41,622 nucleotides of DNA from an uncultured Butyricicoccus sp. GTDB lineage: Bacteria; Bacillota; Clostridia; Oscillospirales; Butyricicoccaceae. The notes under the pieces were generated by a model. It saw only the letters and a list, made by a program, of their open reading frames with translations, did no database searches and had not been told where the DNA came from. Location of the stretch: assembly GCA_900547195.1 (NCBI GenBank), contig URFQ01000012.1, forward strand, positions 1 to 41,622, written 5' to 3'. The translations under genes and the position numbers were made by a program. Positions 22,323-30,564 of this stretch are shown piece after piece. How positions within the stretch are numbered: the stretch's first letter is position 1; every line of letters begins with the position of its first letter.

Positions 22323-22530
22323 AACCACTCGCTAGGCGAGTGGTTCCAAAAAAGACTTATGTCGATGATGAAGAAAGAAAAACTCCCTTTGCTTATAATA
22401 GAAGAGCGGTCTGGTAACTGCGCAACGGAAGCAAAGGGAGGTCATTGATGTGAACGACAGGAATAGTTTATCACATACAAACTCCCATCACACATATTTC
22501 ATCGGATGGGAGTTTTTGATGCTTTTTTAG
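22323..22530 (+). mobile_element. IS200/IS605-type relict
   Basis: The left-end-type hairpin AACCACTCGC-TAG-GCGAGTGGTT (22323-22345) is followed by a leader stem CTCCCTTTGCTT (22383-22394) / AAGCAAAGGGAG (22429-22440) that buries the ribosome site, as in IS200 messages. The first ten codons of a Y1 transposase come next, and the sequence ends in AACTCCCATC (22480-22489) / GATGGGAGTT (22505-22514), a likely right-end hairpin. The body of the transposase is deleted. This is a non-autonomous palindrome-ended derivative. Confidence 0.65.
22450..22530 (+). pseudogene. Truncated IS200-type transposase start
   Basis: Starting at GTG 22450 the frame reads VNDRNSLSHT, matching from memory the common Firmicute IS200 TnpA start MND(K/R)NSL(S/A)HT. 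After that it runs into the element's end hairpin and stops at TAG 22530; the HUH motif and catalytic Tyr are absent. Confidence 0.6.
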
Positions 22531-22734
22531 AAAGATTTTTGCAATAATTCTGGACTCTGATTGCTGTGTCCTCTTTTATTTTTTGAGAAGTATGTGTATC
22601 GACGTTTCATGTAAAAGAAGCGGCTGCATGGCCGGGCGGGTTGTGAACGCGAGCCGCTGGCCATCGTAACAGTTACTGCGGTGGCCGGAGATCGTGCGGG
22701 CGGGCATCCAGTCTGCCGCTGCGCGCCGCCTGCT
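22531..22734. other. Intergenic stretch without a recognised gene
   Basis: A T-rich part next to the IS relict followed by a GC-rich part. Leftward transcription from the mgtC genes would end somewhere here; no clear terminator was seen. Confidence 0.4.
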
Positions 22735-22818
22735 TTACAGGCGCTCCACACCCAGCCAGTCGATATTCTGACCAAGCGAGACCCGCCCGATTACCAGCGC
22801 ATCATATGCGTTTACCAT
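22735..22818 (-). pseudogene. Possible 5' remnant of a PfkB-type sugar kinase
   Basis: 27 codons from ATG 22818 to TAA 22735, with AAAGGGG about 8 nt upstream. The peptide begins MVNAYDALVIGRVSLG and then continues NIDWLGVERL; 'YDxLxIGR' followed by a short loop is how many PfkB sugar kinases begin. It is 15 bp after mgtC in the same direction, so a third operon gene may have been cut here, next to an IS relict. The similarity is short. Confidence 0.3.
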
Positions 22819-22832
22819 TGCCAATGCCCCTT

Positions 22833-23525
22833 TTATAATTCTTCCACAGAGATGACGCCCTCGGCCGCGCCGACCAGATCAAGTAGCTGCCTGATGCGGC
22901 ATCCCTTATGCAGGCGCAGTGTGAAAATGGCGCAGGCGTTATGGTTTTCGCTGAACTTTGAGCGGGTAATCTCCATATCGAGAATCTTCAGATCGTTTTC
23001 CCGGTACAGCCGGAGAACATTTTCGAGACAGTCCTTGTCGGTATATTCCATGTACAGATTGACCTCCGGGACATGATCGAGGACGCGGTATTCGATACGG
23101 GAGAAGATCAGTTCTGCGATCAAAACGAGGGCTGTGGCAAAGACGCCGCCTTCGTAAAACCCGCCGCCAAGCGCGAGGCCGATCACGGCCGAGGACCACA
23201 GGCCTGCGGCCGTAGTCAGTCCCTTGACACGCTGCCTGCGGGTGACGATGATCGTACCGGCTCCGATGAAGCCGACGCCGGCAACGACCTGCGCGCCCAA
23301 ACGGGCCATATCGGTGTAATAATGCAGGTTGAGATACAGATACTGGCTGGTGAGCGTGGTCATGGCTGCGCCGAGACAGATGAGTATATGGGTGCGGAGA
23401 CCGGCCGGCCGGCGCTTGAACGCCCGCTCAATCCCGATCATGCCGCCGCAGAGGACAGCGAGCAGCATGCGCACGGTGACCGAAAGCAGCGTGACGCTGC
23501 GCAGGCCGTCAAAAAAAGAGATCAT
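22833..23525 (-). CDS. MgtC/SapB-family membrane protein (second copy)
   Basis: 230 residues. The N-terminal 140 are four to five membrane segments with the family signatures LCGGMIGIERAFKRRPAGLRTH (quoted ends GGMIGIER and PAGLRTH), GFIGAGTII and KGLTTAAGLWSSAVIGLA. The C-terminal 80 residues form an ACT-like cytoplasmic domain. MgtC-type proteins inhibit or tune ATP synthase or magnesium-related homeostasis in some pathogens; in gut Firmicutes the role is not known. AGGAGG before the ATG overlaps the 10-nt gap to the upstream mgtC copy. Confidence 0.92.
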   Translation of the reverse strand: MISFFDGLRSVTLLSVTVRMLLAVLCGGMIGIERAFKRRPAGLRTHILICLGAAMTTLTSQYLYLNLHYYTDMARLGAQVVAGVGFIGAGTIIVTRRQRVKGLTTAAGLWSSAVIGLALGGGFYEGGVFATALVLIAELIFSRIEYRVLDHVPEVNLYMEYTDKDCLENVLRLYRENDLKILDMEITRSKFSENHNACAIFTLRLHKGCRIRQLLDLVGAAEGVISVEEL

Positions 23526-23535
23526 AGCGCCCCTC

Positions 23536-24261
23536 CTAAATTTCGTCGATCATATAGATGCTGTCCAGTTTGGCGATCGCGGCAACCATCTGTGTATGGG
23601 ATTGCCTTTGATTCAGCCGGATCGAAAACACTGCGCTGGGATTGCGGGAATGCTCCTCGTGGCCGCGCGCGATATCGACGTCCAGAATTTGCGCGTCCTG
23701 CGACTTGATCTGGCTGATGATTGTGCCCACATTGTCAAGCGAGTGAAACTCTACATACAGGTTGATGAATCGCGCGCGTTCAATGAACGCGCTTTCGATG
23801 GGAGGGAGGATACGCATGCACAAAAAAATCAGGACAAAGGCCAGCGTCACGCATTCATAGAATCCGGCGCCGACCGCAAGCCCCATGCAGGCAGACGCCC
23901 ACAGACCGGCAGCCGTGGTCAGGCCCTTGACCTCCTGGCGGCCGGTCACCAGAATGGTGCCCGCGCCGAGAAAACCAATGCCGTTGATGACCTGCGCGCC
24001 AAAACGGGATACGTCGGTGCGCAGGCCGACCTCGGCTGCGGTGGCAGCCCATTGCGTGGACAGCATCACGGCCTCGTACTGGCTGAGCAGCATGGTCAGC
24101 GCCGCGCCCAGCGAGACCAGCATGTAGGTGCGGCAGCCGGCCGGCCGGCGCTTGCGTCCGCGCTCCAGGCCGAGCAGTCCGCCGAACAGCATGGCGAGCA
24201 CCATCCGAAGAAGGATGGATGCAGGGTTCAGCGCATGCAGGAAATCGATTGCTTCCGGCAA
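23536..24261 (-). CDS. MgtC/SapB-family membrane protein (first copy)
   Basis: 241 residues starting with TTG at 24261, chosen because AAAGGAGG lies upstream and no ATG fits. It is clearly paralogous to the next gene: LFGGLLGLERGRKRRPAG, GFLGAGTILVTGRQEVKGLTTAAGLWASA, and an ACT-like C-terminal domain. It lies 36 bp after the DUF1667 gene, so it probably belongs to the glp transcript. A tandem divergent pair suggests a hetero-oligomer or split sensing roles; that is inference. Confidence 0.92.
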   Translation of the reverse strand: MPEAIDFLHALNPASILLRMVLAMLFGGLLGLERGRKRRPAGCRTYMLVSLGAALTMLLSQYEAVMLSTQWAATAAEVGLRTDVSRFGAQVINGIGFLGAGTILVTGRQEVKGLTTAAGLWASACMGLAVGAGFYECVTLAFVLIFLCMRILPPIESAFIERARFINLYVEFHSLDNVGTIISQIKSQDAQILDVDIARGHEEHSRNPSAVFSIRLNQRQSHTQMVAAIAKLDSIYMIDEI

Positions 24262-24297
24262 CTGGGTTCCCCTCCTTTCGCTTCGGGACAGCCGGGG

Positions 24298-24642
24298 TTA
24301 CAGGTCTTTGGTGGCGACAATATTGACATCCGTGCCGAGGATGCCCGCGGCGAGCACCTGGCCGGTCCGCACCGGGGAGACCGCAGTCACCCGGTCGAGC
24401 AGCGCCATGCAGTCGCGCATTTTTTCTTTCGGCAGCGGACGGTCGGTCTTGACCGGCAGGCGCGCGATGGACGCGCCCTCAATGCGCACGGTCGAGGTGA
24501 CGACGCGCACCGGATGCTGCAATTCATTTTTGCCGTACTCGGCCCCGCGCGGGCATGCATTGCCGGTGACCACATAGCCGTTCTGTTCATCCACCGACAG
24601 ATGGCAACCCTTGGGACAGGTGATGCAAATAATCTGGGTCAT
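24298..24642 (-). CDS. DUF1667 protein of the anaerobic glp cluster
   Basis: 114 residues. The start ICITCPKGCHLSV carries a CxxCxxxC cluster and a further Cys in NACPRGAEYG; this is the DUF1667 pattern, a probable Fe-S binding protein. In Clostridia it regularly follows GlpA- and GlpB-like genes and is thought to be an electron-transfer subunit of the glycerol-3-phosphate dehydrogenase. Start and preceding stop overlap by 4 nt, so it is coupled to the oxidoreductase gene. Confidence 0.92.
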   Translation of the reverse strand: MTQIICITCPKGCHLSVDEQNGYVVTGNACPRGAEYGKNELQHPVRVVTSTVRIEGASIARLPVKTDRPLPKEKMRDCMALLDRVTAVSPVRTGQVLAAGILGTDVNIVATKDL

Positions 24643-25901
24643 GATTGCTCCTCCTCGATTGAAACTGTGATCGCGCCCTGCGCCTTCTCCAGCAGCACGC
24701 GGGGCAGCCTGATGTTTTCCATTTCGCCGGGCGCCATGCGCTCTCTGCGGAAGGAGGCAATCTGTGCGCCGGTCTCGTCACGTACCTCGATCCGGCTCTG
24801 GCCGCAGACCGCGCGTACCCGGAAAAACACATCGACCGAAGCGAATCCGGCATCCATATGGATCTGCTGCGGCACCGTGTAACCGACCAGGCTGCCGTTT
24901 TGGATGGGCAGCACACGGCCGGAGGAAAAGGCCGCGCCCGTGCAGTATGCCGCGGCGGCCTTGCCCGCGCGCGCCGCCTCGGCGGTCACAAAGTCCACGA
25001 GGTCATGGACATGCAGCACGTTGCCGCAGGCAAACACGCCGGGGATCGAGGTTTCCATATTTTCGTAAACGACCGGGCCGTTGGTGCGGGGATCGATATC
25101 CAGCCCTGCGCCGCGCGACAGCTCGTTCTCAGGGATCAGGCCGACGCTTAACAGGATGGTATCGCAGTCAAAGGCCATTTCCGTGCCGGCAATCGGACGG
25201 CGGTCCGGGCCGACCTCGGCCACGACGACGCGCTCTACCCGGCCGCGGCCCTGAATGTCCGTAATGGTATGGGAAAGATACAACGGGATATCAAAATCAT
25301 TGAGGCACTGGACGATGTTGCGGGTCAGGCCGCCGGAGTATGGCATCACTTCGACGCAGGCGAGAACCTTGGCCCCTTCCAGCGTCATGCGCCGCGCCAT
25401 GATGAGGCCGATGTCGCCGGAGCCGAGGATGACCACGCGCTTGCCGACCATGTAGCCTTCGATGTTCAGATAGCGCTGGGCGGTGCCGGCTGTGAAAACA
25501 CCCGCTGGGCGGGTTCCGGGGATGGCAATCGCGCCCCGGGTGCGCTCGCGGCAGCCCATGGCAAGTACGACAGCCTTGGCCGAAAGCGCTTCGTAGCCAT
25601 TTGCCGAGGAAACGATGTGAACCCGCTTGTCTGGGGTGATGTCGAGCACCATCGCGTCCAGACGGACGTCCACGCCTGTGTTTTTCAGCATTTCAATGAA
25701 CCGTCCCGCATATTCCGGGCCGGTCAGCTCTTCTTTGAAATAATGCAGGCCAAAGCCGTTATGGATGCACTGGTTCAGGATACCGCCTAATTCACGGTCG
25801 CGCTCGACGATACAGATCGAGCGGCAGCCGCTTTCCCAGGCGGCATTCGCAGCGGACAGGCCGGCCGGGCCGCCGCCGATGATTACTAGATCATATTGCA
25901 T
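24639..25901 (-). CDS. FAD-dependent oxidoreductase, GlpB-like partner of GlpA
   Basis: 420 residues, starting at ATG 25901 with AAAGGAGG upstream; the start overlaps the GlpA-like stop by 1 nt (TAATG). QYDLVIIGGGPAGLSAANAAWESG is the FAD-binding dinucleotide fold (quoted in part: IIGGGPAG), VVILGSGDIGLIMARRM is a second NAD(P)-type fold, and TSIPGVFACGNVLHVHDLV is the FAD-proximal C-terminal motif. There is no redox CxxC of thioredoxin reductase type. With the GlpA-like protein and the DUF1667 protein it probably forms a three-part anaerobic glycerol-3-phosphate dehydrogenase that passes electrons to NAD or the membrane. Confidence 0.9.
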   Translation of the reverse strand: MQYDLVIIGGGPAGLSAANAAWESGCRSICIVERDRELGGILNQCIHNGFGLHYFKEELTGPEYAGRFIEMLKNTGVDVRLDAMVLDITPDKRVHIVSSANGYEALSAKAVVLAMGCRERTRGAIAIPGTRPAGVFTAGTAQRYLNIEGYMVGKRVVILGSGDIGLIMARRMTLEGAKVLACVEVMPYSGGLTRNIVQCLNDFDIPLYLSHTITDIQGRGRVERVVVAEVGPDRRPIAGTEMAFDCDTILLSVGLIPENELSRGAGLDIDPRTNGPVVYENMETSIPGVFACGNVLHVHDLVDFVTAEAARAGKAAAAYCTGAAFSSGRVLPIQNGSLVGYTVPQQIHMDAGFASVDVFFRVRAVCGQSRIEVRDETGAQIASFRRERMAPGEMENIRLPRVLLEKAQGAITVSIEEEQS

Positions 25902-27340
25902 TATTGAGCGCCTCCTTTGGTCATACCGGTCAGAATCCAGGTGCCGTCGCCGTCCTGACAAATGTCGAGCGGGCTGCAGCCCAGCTCACGAGCAAGGATA
26001 TCCACGACGCGCGGCCCGCAGAAGCCGCCCTGGCAACGGCCCATGCCGGAGCCCGCGCGGCGCTTGATGCCGTCCACCGAGCAGGGCGGGATCGGGGAAT
26101 GGATGGCGGCGGCGATCTCGCCTTCCGTGATGGTCTCACAGCGGCAGATCACCCGGCCATAGCGGGGGTCCTGTGCAATGAGAGCGGCCTTTTCGCTCTC
26201 GGACAGCTCCTTGAAGCGGATTTGCCGGCGCGTGCCGTCCCAGCCCGCCTTTTTCGTCAGGCAGACGCCCATGCCGGCCAGCAGGCCGGCCGCATATTCC
26301 GCGATCGCCGGCGCGGCCGACAGGCCGGGGGATTTAATGCCTGCAATGTGCAGCAGGCGCGTCAGACGGGCTGCGGGGCGGATGATAAAATCTGTTTCAC
26401 TGGTGTTTGCGCGCACGCCGGCAAAGTTGCGGATCGACTGCCGGAAATCCACACAGGGCACGCTCCGGCGGCTGACAGACGCGATTTCATCCATGCCGCC
26501 CAGCGTGGTCTCGCGGCAAAGCGGATCCGCAACCGTGTGGGAGTTCGGGCCGACGATCAGGTTCCCGTGCACGGTGGGCGAGATCAGCACGCCCTTGCCG
26601 GCCGCGGTCGGGCACTGGAAGATGACGCGGCTGACTAGGGAGCCGCTTGATTTATCCAGCAGATAATATTCCCCACGGGAAGGCTGCGCCTGCCATTCGG
26701 CCTCACCGGTCATGGCGCTGATCTCGTGCCCCCAGCCGCCCGCGCAGTTTACTGCGAAGCGCGTCTCATATTCTCCGGATTCGGTGTGCACCAGGATTGA
26801 ATCGCCCTTGTCGTCGATCCCGGTCACGCGGCTGCGCAGACGGAGCGTGACGCCGTTGCGTACAGCGGTCTCCGCCTCGGCGATGCACAGGCCCCACGGA
26901 TCGATCACCGCCGCGGAAGGGGCGTACAGTGCTGCACAGACGTTTTCAGCGAGATTGGGTTCGAGGGCGCGGGCCTCTTCACCGCTCAGCAGCTGCAGGC
27001 CGGGCACGCCGTTGAGGACGCCGTTGGCAAGCATGCGCTCCAGATGCGCTTTCTCAGCTTGGTCGAAAGCGAGCACAAACGAACCGATGCGCTTATACTT
27101 GACGGAAAGGGTCCGGCAGAGGCCCGGCATGAGCTCGGCCCCGCGCACGTTCAGCCGGGCCATCAGCGTGCCGTGCTTCGGGTCGTAGCCGGCGTGGACG
27201 ATCGCGCTGTTGGCCTTGGTTGTGCCCATGGCAATATCGTTTTCAGCCTCCAGCACCAGCACGCGCAGCTGGTACTGCGAAAGTGTGTAGGCCAGTGACG
27301 CGCCGACAACGCCGCAGCCAATGATGGTTACATCAAACAT
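25901..27340 (-). CDS. glpA: Anaerobic glycerol-3-phosphate dehydrogenase, GlpA-like
   Basis: 479 residues. TIIGCGVVGASLAYTL (residues 5-20) is the FAD fold, followed by a DAO-type domain (NSAIVHAGYDPKHGTL, FAVNCAGGWG, GPNSHTV, LLHIAGIKSPGLSAAPAIAEY). From about residue 405 comes a BFD-like 2Fe-2S domain with CRCE and, about 35 residues later, RCQGGFCGP. This two-domain build is the anaerobic GlpA/YgfK-type enzyme oxidising glycerol-3-phosphate to DHAP. GGAGGAG precedes the ATG. The leader upstream carries a GlpP-type terminator, so expression should need glycerol-3-phosphate. Confidence 0.9.
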   Translation of the reverse strand: MFDVTIIGCGVVGASLAYTLSQYQLRVLVLEAENDIAMGTTKANSAIVHAGYDPKHGTLMARLNVRGAELMPGLCRTLSVKYKRIGSFVLAFDQAEKAHLERMLANGVLNGVPGLQLLSGEEARALEPNLAENVCAALYAPSAAVIDPWGLCIAEAETAVRNGVTLRLRSRVTGIDDKGDSILVHTESGEYETRFAVNCAGGWGHEISAMTGEAEWQAQPSRGEYYLLDKSSGSLVSRVIFQCPTAAGKGVLISPTVHGNLIVGPNSHTVADPLCRETTLGGMDEIASVSRRSVPCVDFRQSIRNFAGVRANTSETDFIIRPAARLTRLLHIAGIKSPGLSAAPAIAEYAAGLLAGMGVCLTKKAGWDGTRRQIRFKELSESEKAALIAQDPRYGRVICRCETITEGEIAAAIHSPIPPCSVDGIKRRAGSGMGRCQGGFCGPRVVDILARELGCSPLDICQDGDGTWILTGMTKGGAQ

Positions 27341-27371
27341 AGCATTCTCCTCCGATTATTTGCAGGCAAAT

Positions 27372-27424
27372 AAAAAAGCCAAAGCAAATTTGCCGCCCAC
27401 GACAGGCGGAAAACAGCTTTGACT
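27372..27424 (-). promoter_or_regulatory. GlpP-responsive leader terminator
   Basis: In the glpA leader, read leftward, TCAAAGC...TTTTCCGCC pairs with GGCGGCAAA...GCTTTG and is followed by a T6 run (plus 27372-27377). The position and form match the glp leader terminators read through when GlpP binds with glycerol-3-phosphate. Confidence 0.75.
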
Positions 27425-27461
27425 CAAATCTCCAAGCAAGATATTCCCTTGTGATGAAACA

Positions 27462-27490
27462 ACTATATCATAACATTCTGCGAAATGCAA
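27462..27490 (-). promoter_or_regulatory. Promoter of the glpA operon
   Basis: On the minus strand TTGCAT (27490-27485), 17-bp spacer, TATAGT (27467-27462). An alternative -10, TATGAT, overlaps at 27472-27467. Confidence 0.5.
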
Positions 27491-27518
27491 GCACAATCTG
27501 TGCAGAATTTACAAAGGG

Positions 27519-28088
27519 CTAAATGAACCACAGATCTTCACTGGTGGTGGAGACCGCGAGCGCACCGGCGGATAGCGCCGCCATCACGTCGTGCTTGTCG
27601 GCCAGCAGGCCGCTGGCGATCATGGGCTGGTGGATCTGCTGGACAAGCCTGCTGATGACGCGCGGCATCGCTCCGGGCAGGATATCCACAGCATCGGCAT
27701 TGGAGCTCTGCCGCAGCACATTGTCAAAAGAGAGCGAGTCCAGCAGGAAAAAACGCTGGATCGTGATCAGGTCAAGCTCCTTGGCGCGGCGGATCAGGTT
27801 GGGGCGGGTGGAGATCACGCCGTCGGCCGCAGTGTTCCGGGCGATGAAGTCCGCGGAGATATCCTTCACGCTCATGCCCTCGATCAGGTCGGTATGTACG
27901 AAAGCAAATTTGCCACAGCTTTTGGCGCGCGCGACGAGGGTCGAGATGTTCAGGATCGTACCATGAAGAAAAAAGATCACCGTGCAGTCGGATTCGAGCG
28001 CGCGGGCTAGGCCATCTTCGTTTTTGACGGCAGCGATGACAGGGGAGTCCTGCAGTGCAAGGGTAAAAGCGGCTTGCTTATTGTTCAT
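27519..28088 (-). CDS. glpP: Glycerol-3-phosphate-responsive antiterminator
   Basis: 189 residues; ATG 28088 with AAAGGAGAT upstream was chosen over a longer frame. It shows the GlpP fold and motifs: SPVIAAVKNEDGLARAL, FFLHGTILN, FVHTDLIEGMS, DGVISTRPNLIRRAKEL, IQRFFLLDS, and LPGAMPRVI with the late MIASGLLADKHDV. GlpP binds glp leader RNA when glycerol-3-phosphate is present and prevents termination. The matching terminator lies immediately downstream, in front of the GlpA-like gene. Confidence 0.94.
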   Translation of the reverse strand: MNNKQAAFTLALQDSPVIAAVKNEDGLARALESDCTVIFFLHGTILNISTLVARAKSCGKFAFVHTDLIEGMSVKDISADFIARNTAADGVISTRPNLIRRAKELDLITIQRFFLLDSLSFDNVLRQSSNADAVDILPGAMPRVISRLVQQIHQPMIASGLLADKHDVMAALSAGALAVSTTSEDLWFI

Positions 28089-28404
28089 GAAAAGATCTCC
28101 TTTGCTGTCGGCAGAATACAGACGGCGCGGCCGAATCCCTCCGGGGTTGGCGCGGGGGAATGGCCAAACCATTATGGCAGAATGGCATGGAGGCCGGCAG
28201 GCTTACAAAACAGCGCCGCCGCATGCCCCCGGCATTACGCGATATGCTTTGGCAATCACAGGCGTCTGCGGCTATTATAGCATGTTTGGACGGAATGGGA
28301 ACAGCATTTTCGAATGCACGACGGATGTTTTGTCAAAATATATAAAAGTTGCGTGAAGAATATGTATAAATTGCGTAAAATGACGGTAAAAAGCAAAATA
28401 TGAC
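28089..28404. other. Gap between glpP and the ABC operon
   Basis: It holds a probable glpP -10 (TATAAT, minus 28279-28274; the -35 is weak), implying a leader of roughly 180 nt on the minus strand, GC-rich and able to fold. The right part is AT-rich. No gene supported. Confidence 0.45.
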
Positions 28405-28433
28405 TTGCCAGAAGGCGTAAGATATGCTATGCT
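28405..28433 (+). promoter_or_regulatory. Promoter of the ABC importer operon
   Basis: TTGCCA (28405-28410), 17-bp spacer, TATGCT (28428-28433). The leader to the first start codon is about 225 nt. Confidence 0.6.
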
Positions 28434-28468
28434 TTAGTTAATCCAGTTGGTGTTGCTTGAGAGAAATG

Positions 28469-28525
28469 AGTCAGAGTAACCAAAATTTCCTGATGGGTGT
28501 TTTGCGTTATATCTGACTATTTTTG
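28469..28525 (+). promoter_or_regulatory. Terminator-like leader hairpin before the ABC operon
   Basis: AGTCAGA (28469-28475) pairs with TCTGACT (28512-28518), extended by GTAAC / GTTA, and ATTTTTGTG follows. It may be an attenuator; the controlling ligand or protein is not recognisable. Confidence 0.45.
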
Positions 28526-28663
28526 TGCCTAAAAATCTTCTTTCAAAGAAAAGTCTTGCGGCAAAGGCAGCACGGATCTGAAGCGCGGTTTTCCGGAAAA
28601 GAAAGCTTGGAGACAAAGGAACAGCCTGTCTTAGGCAAAGTAACAAAAGGAGTGGGGACATAT

Positions 28664-29509
28664 ATGTTCAAAATGCTCAATCCAAAGCGGTTTTATCATG
28701 CAGTTGGGAAACGAAAATTTTTGGAGTTTATCCTGCTAGCCGCATTCATCCTGTTTTTCTATGGGCCGATGCTGAATATGCTGATGCTGGCGTTTGCGAA
28801 TGAATACAGCGTGCCGGCGGTGCTGCCACAGGCGTGGGGCTTCAAGTGGTGGCGGTATGTATTCAGCCAGGACAATCTGGTTTCGTCCATTGCACAGTCG
28901 TTTATCGTTGCGATCATCACCACGCTTGTTTCGATGGCCCTGTGCATTCCGGCTGCGTATTCCATCGCCCGCTTTAAATATCGGGGGCGCAAGCTGTTCA
29001 TGTTGTCGTTTTTGCTGACCAACGCGTTTCCAAAGCTTGGGATCTACACTTCGATCGCCGTGCTGTTTTACCGATATAATCTGATGGGTACCTACACCGG
29101 CGTTGTGATCATCCACATGATCAATTCCATGATGTTCATGGTCTGGCTGCCGGCGAGCGCGTTCCGCTCGGTGCACCGGCAGCAGGAAGAAGCTGCGCGT
29201 GATGTGGGCGCAGGCCCAATCCGCACGTTCTTCAAGGTCACGCTGCCGATGGCAGTGCCCGGCATTGCGGTCGCAACGCTGTACACCTTCCTCGGTTCGA
29301 TGGAGGAAGCGCAGGGCACCATGCTCGTCGGCATGGCGAAAATCCAAACGATGCCGGTTGCGATGTATGGCATCGTGCTGGATTCCTCGGCTGTGCAGGT
29401 CGGTGCGGTGTTTGCGATCCTACTGATTATCCCGGCCGCCGTCCTGATCTTTGCGCTGCGTAAATATATCGGGCCGGAAGCAATCGCAGGCGGATTTAAG
29501 ATGAAATAA
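28664..29509 (+). CDS. ABC importer inner-membrane permease 1
   Basis: 281 residues with six membrane segments; ATG 28664 follows AAAGGAG. The coupling (EAA) loop is EEAARDVGAGPIRTFFKVTLP, here quoted as AARDVGAG and FFKVTLP. It belongs to the MetI-like permeases of sugar/polyamine/iron type (PotC/MalG-like side). The partner permease is at 31758. It is the first gene of the operon permease-ATPase-binding protein-permease. Confidence 0.92.
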   Translation: MFKMLNPKRFYHAVGKRKFLEFILLAAFILFFYGPMLNMLMLAFANEYSVPAVLPQAWGFKWWRYVFSQDNLVSSIAQSFIVAIITTLVSMALCIPAAYSIARFKYRGRKLFMLSFLLTNAFPKLGIYTSIAVLFYRYNLMGTYTGVVIIHMINSMMFMVWLPASAFRSVHRQQEEAARDVGAGPIRTFFKVTLPMAVPGIAVATLYTFLGSMEEAQGTMLVGMAKIQTMPVAMYGIVLDSSAVQVGAVFAILLIIPAAVLIFALRKYIGPEAIAGGFKMK

Positions 29510-29556
29510 CGCGATTTAAGTAACAAACCCGAAGAGGAAACGGAGGATATCATAGA

Positions 29557-30522
29557 ATGAGTGAGCGCAAAGTCAAATTGCAGATCAAGGATATGACCAA
29601 AAAATACGACAACGGCGATGGCGTCGAGCATATCAACCTGGAGATCTACGAAGGGGAAATCGTCACCTTCCTTGGGCCTTCCGGCTGCGGCAAGACCACC
29701 ATTCTGCGTACCATCGGCGGCTTTTTGGATGTCACCAGCGGCGATATCACCATTGACGGCCAGTCGATTGTCCATCTGCCGCCGGAAAAACGTCCGACAG
29801 CAATGGTATTCCAGAGTTATAACCTGTGGCCGCATATGACGATTTACGAAAACCTGGCTTTTGGCCTGAAACTGCGTAAGATTCCCAAGGCGACCATTGA
29901 CGCGGACATCAAGAAGATGCTGGCGTTGGTATCCATGAGCGGATGCGAGAAGAAGTATCCCGGCCAGCTGTCCGGCGGCCAGCAGCAGCGCATCGCCATT
30001 GCGCGCTCCCTGCTGCTCAAGCCATCGCTGCTGCTGCTGGACGAGCCGTTTTCTGCGCTTGACGCCAAGATCCGCCAGCAGATGCGCGAGGAGCTGAAAA
30101 AAATCCAGAGCGATCTTGGCATTACGGTCGTATTCGTAACCCATGATCAGGAAGAGGCCATGGCGCTGTCGCACCGCATCGTGGTCATGAACAAGGGCAA
30201 GTTTGAGCAGGTTGGTACGCCGACCGAAATCTATGACAAGCCGCAGACACGGCATGTGGCGGGCTTCATCGGCGAGATGAATTTCATCGAGCATGCGGGT
30301 AAGACAATCGCCGTCCGTCCGGAGGATGTGACGGTAACGCAGAGCGCCGAGGGCGAATTCACCGGCGAAGTGCGCACGATCATGGTGCTCGGCCATTATG
30401 TCGTTGTCACGGTGCAGCATGGCGATGAGGTCGTCAAGTGCTTTGTAGACCGCGAGGTCAGCGAGCGCCTGCACACGGGCGAAACGGTCGGCCTCAAAAT
30501 CGGCAAGCACAGCGTATTTTAA
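29557..30522 (+). CDS. ABC importer ATP-binding protein
   Basis: 321 residues. Walker A GPSGCGKTT, Q-loop VFQSYNLWPHM, signature LSGGQQQRIAIARS, Walker B LLLLDEPFSALD and switch VTHDQEEAM are all intact. The C-terminal 80 residues form a TOBE-like domain (TIAVRPEDVTV). This is the UgpC/PotA/FbpC class serving importers with an extracellular binding protein. It is separated by 47 bp from the permease gene and shares its transcript. Confidence 0.95.
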   Translation: MSERKVKLQIKDMTKKYDNGDGVEHINLEIYEGEIVTFLGPSGCGKTTILRTIGGFLDVTSGDITIDGQSIVHLPPEKRPTAMVFQSYNLWPHMTIYENLAFGLKLRKIPKATIDADIKKMLALVSMSGCEKKYPGQLSGGQQQRIAIARSLLLKPSLLLLDEPFSALDAKIRQQMREELKKIQSDLGITVVFVTHDQEEAMALSHRIVVMNKGKFEQVGTPTEIYDKPQTRHVAGFIGEMNFIEHAGKTIAVRPEDVTVTQSAEGEFTGEVRTIMVLGHYVVVTVQHGDEVVKCFVDREVSERLHTGETVGLKIGKHSVF

Positions 30523-30564
30523 TCCTGCAAAGCTTGTAAATCAACAATGGAAGGAAGAAAGACG

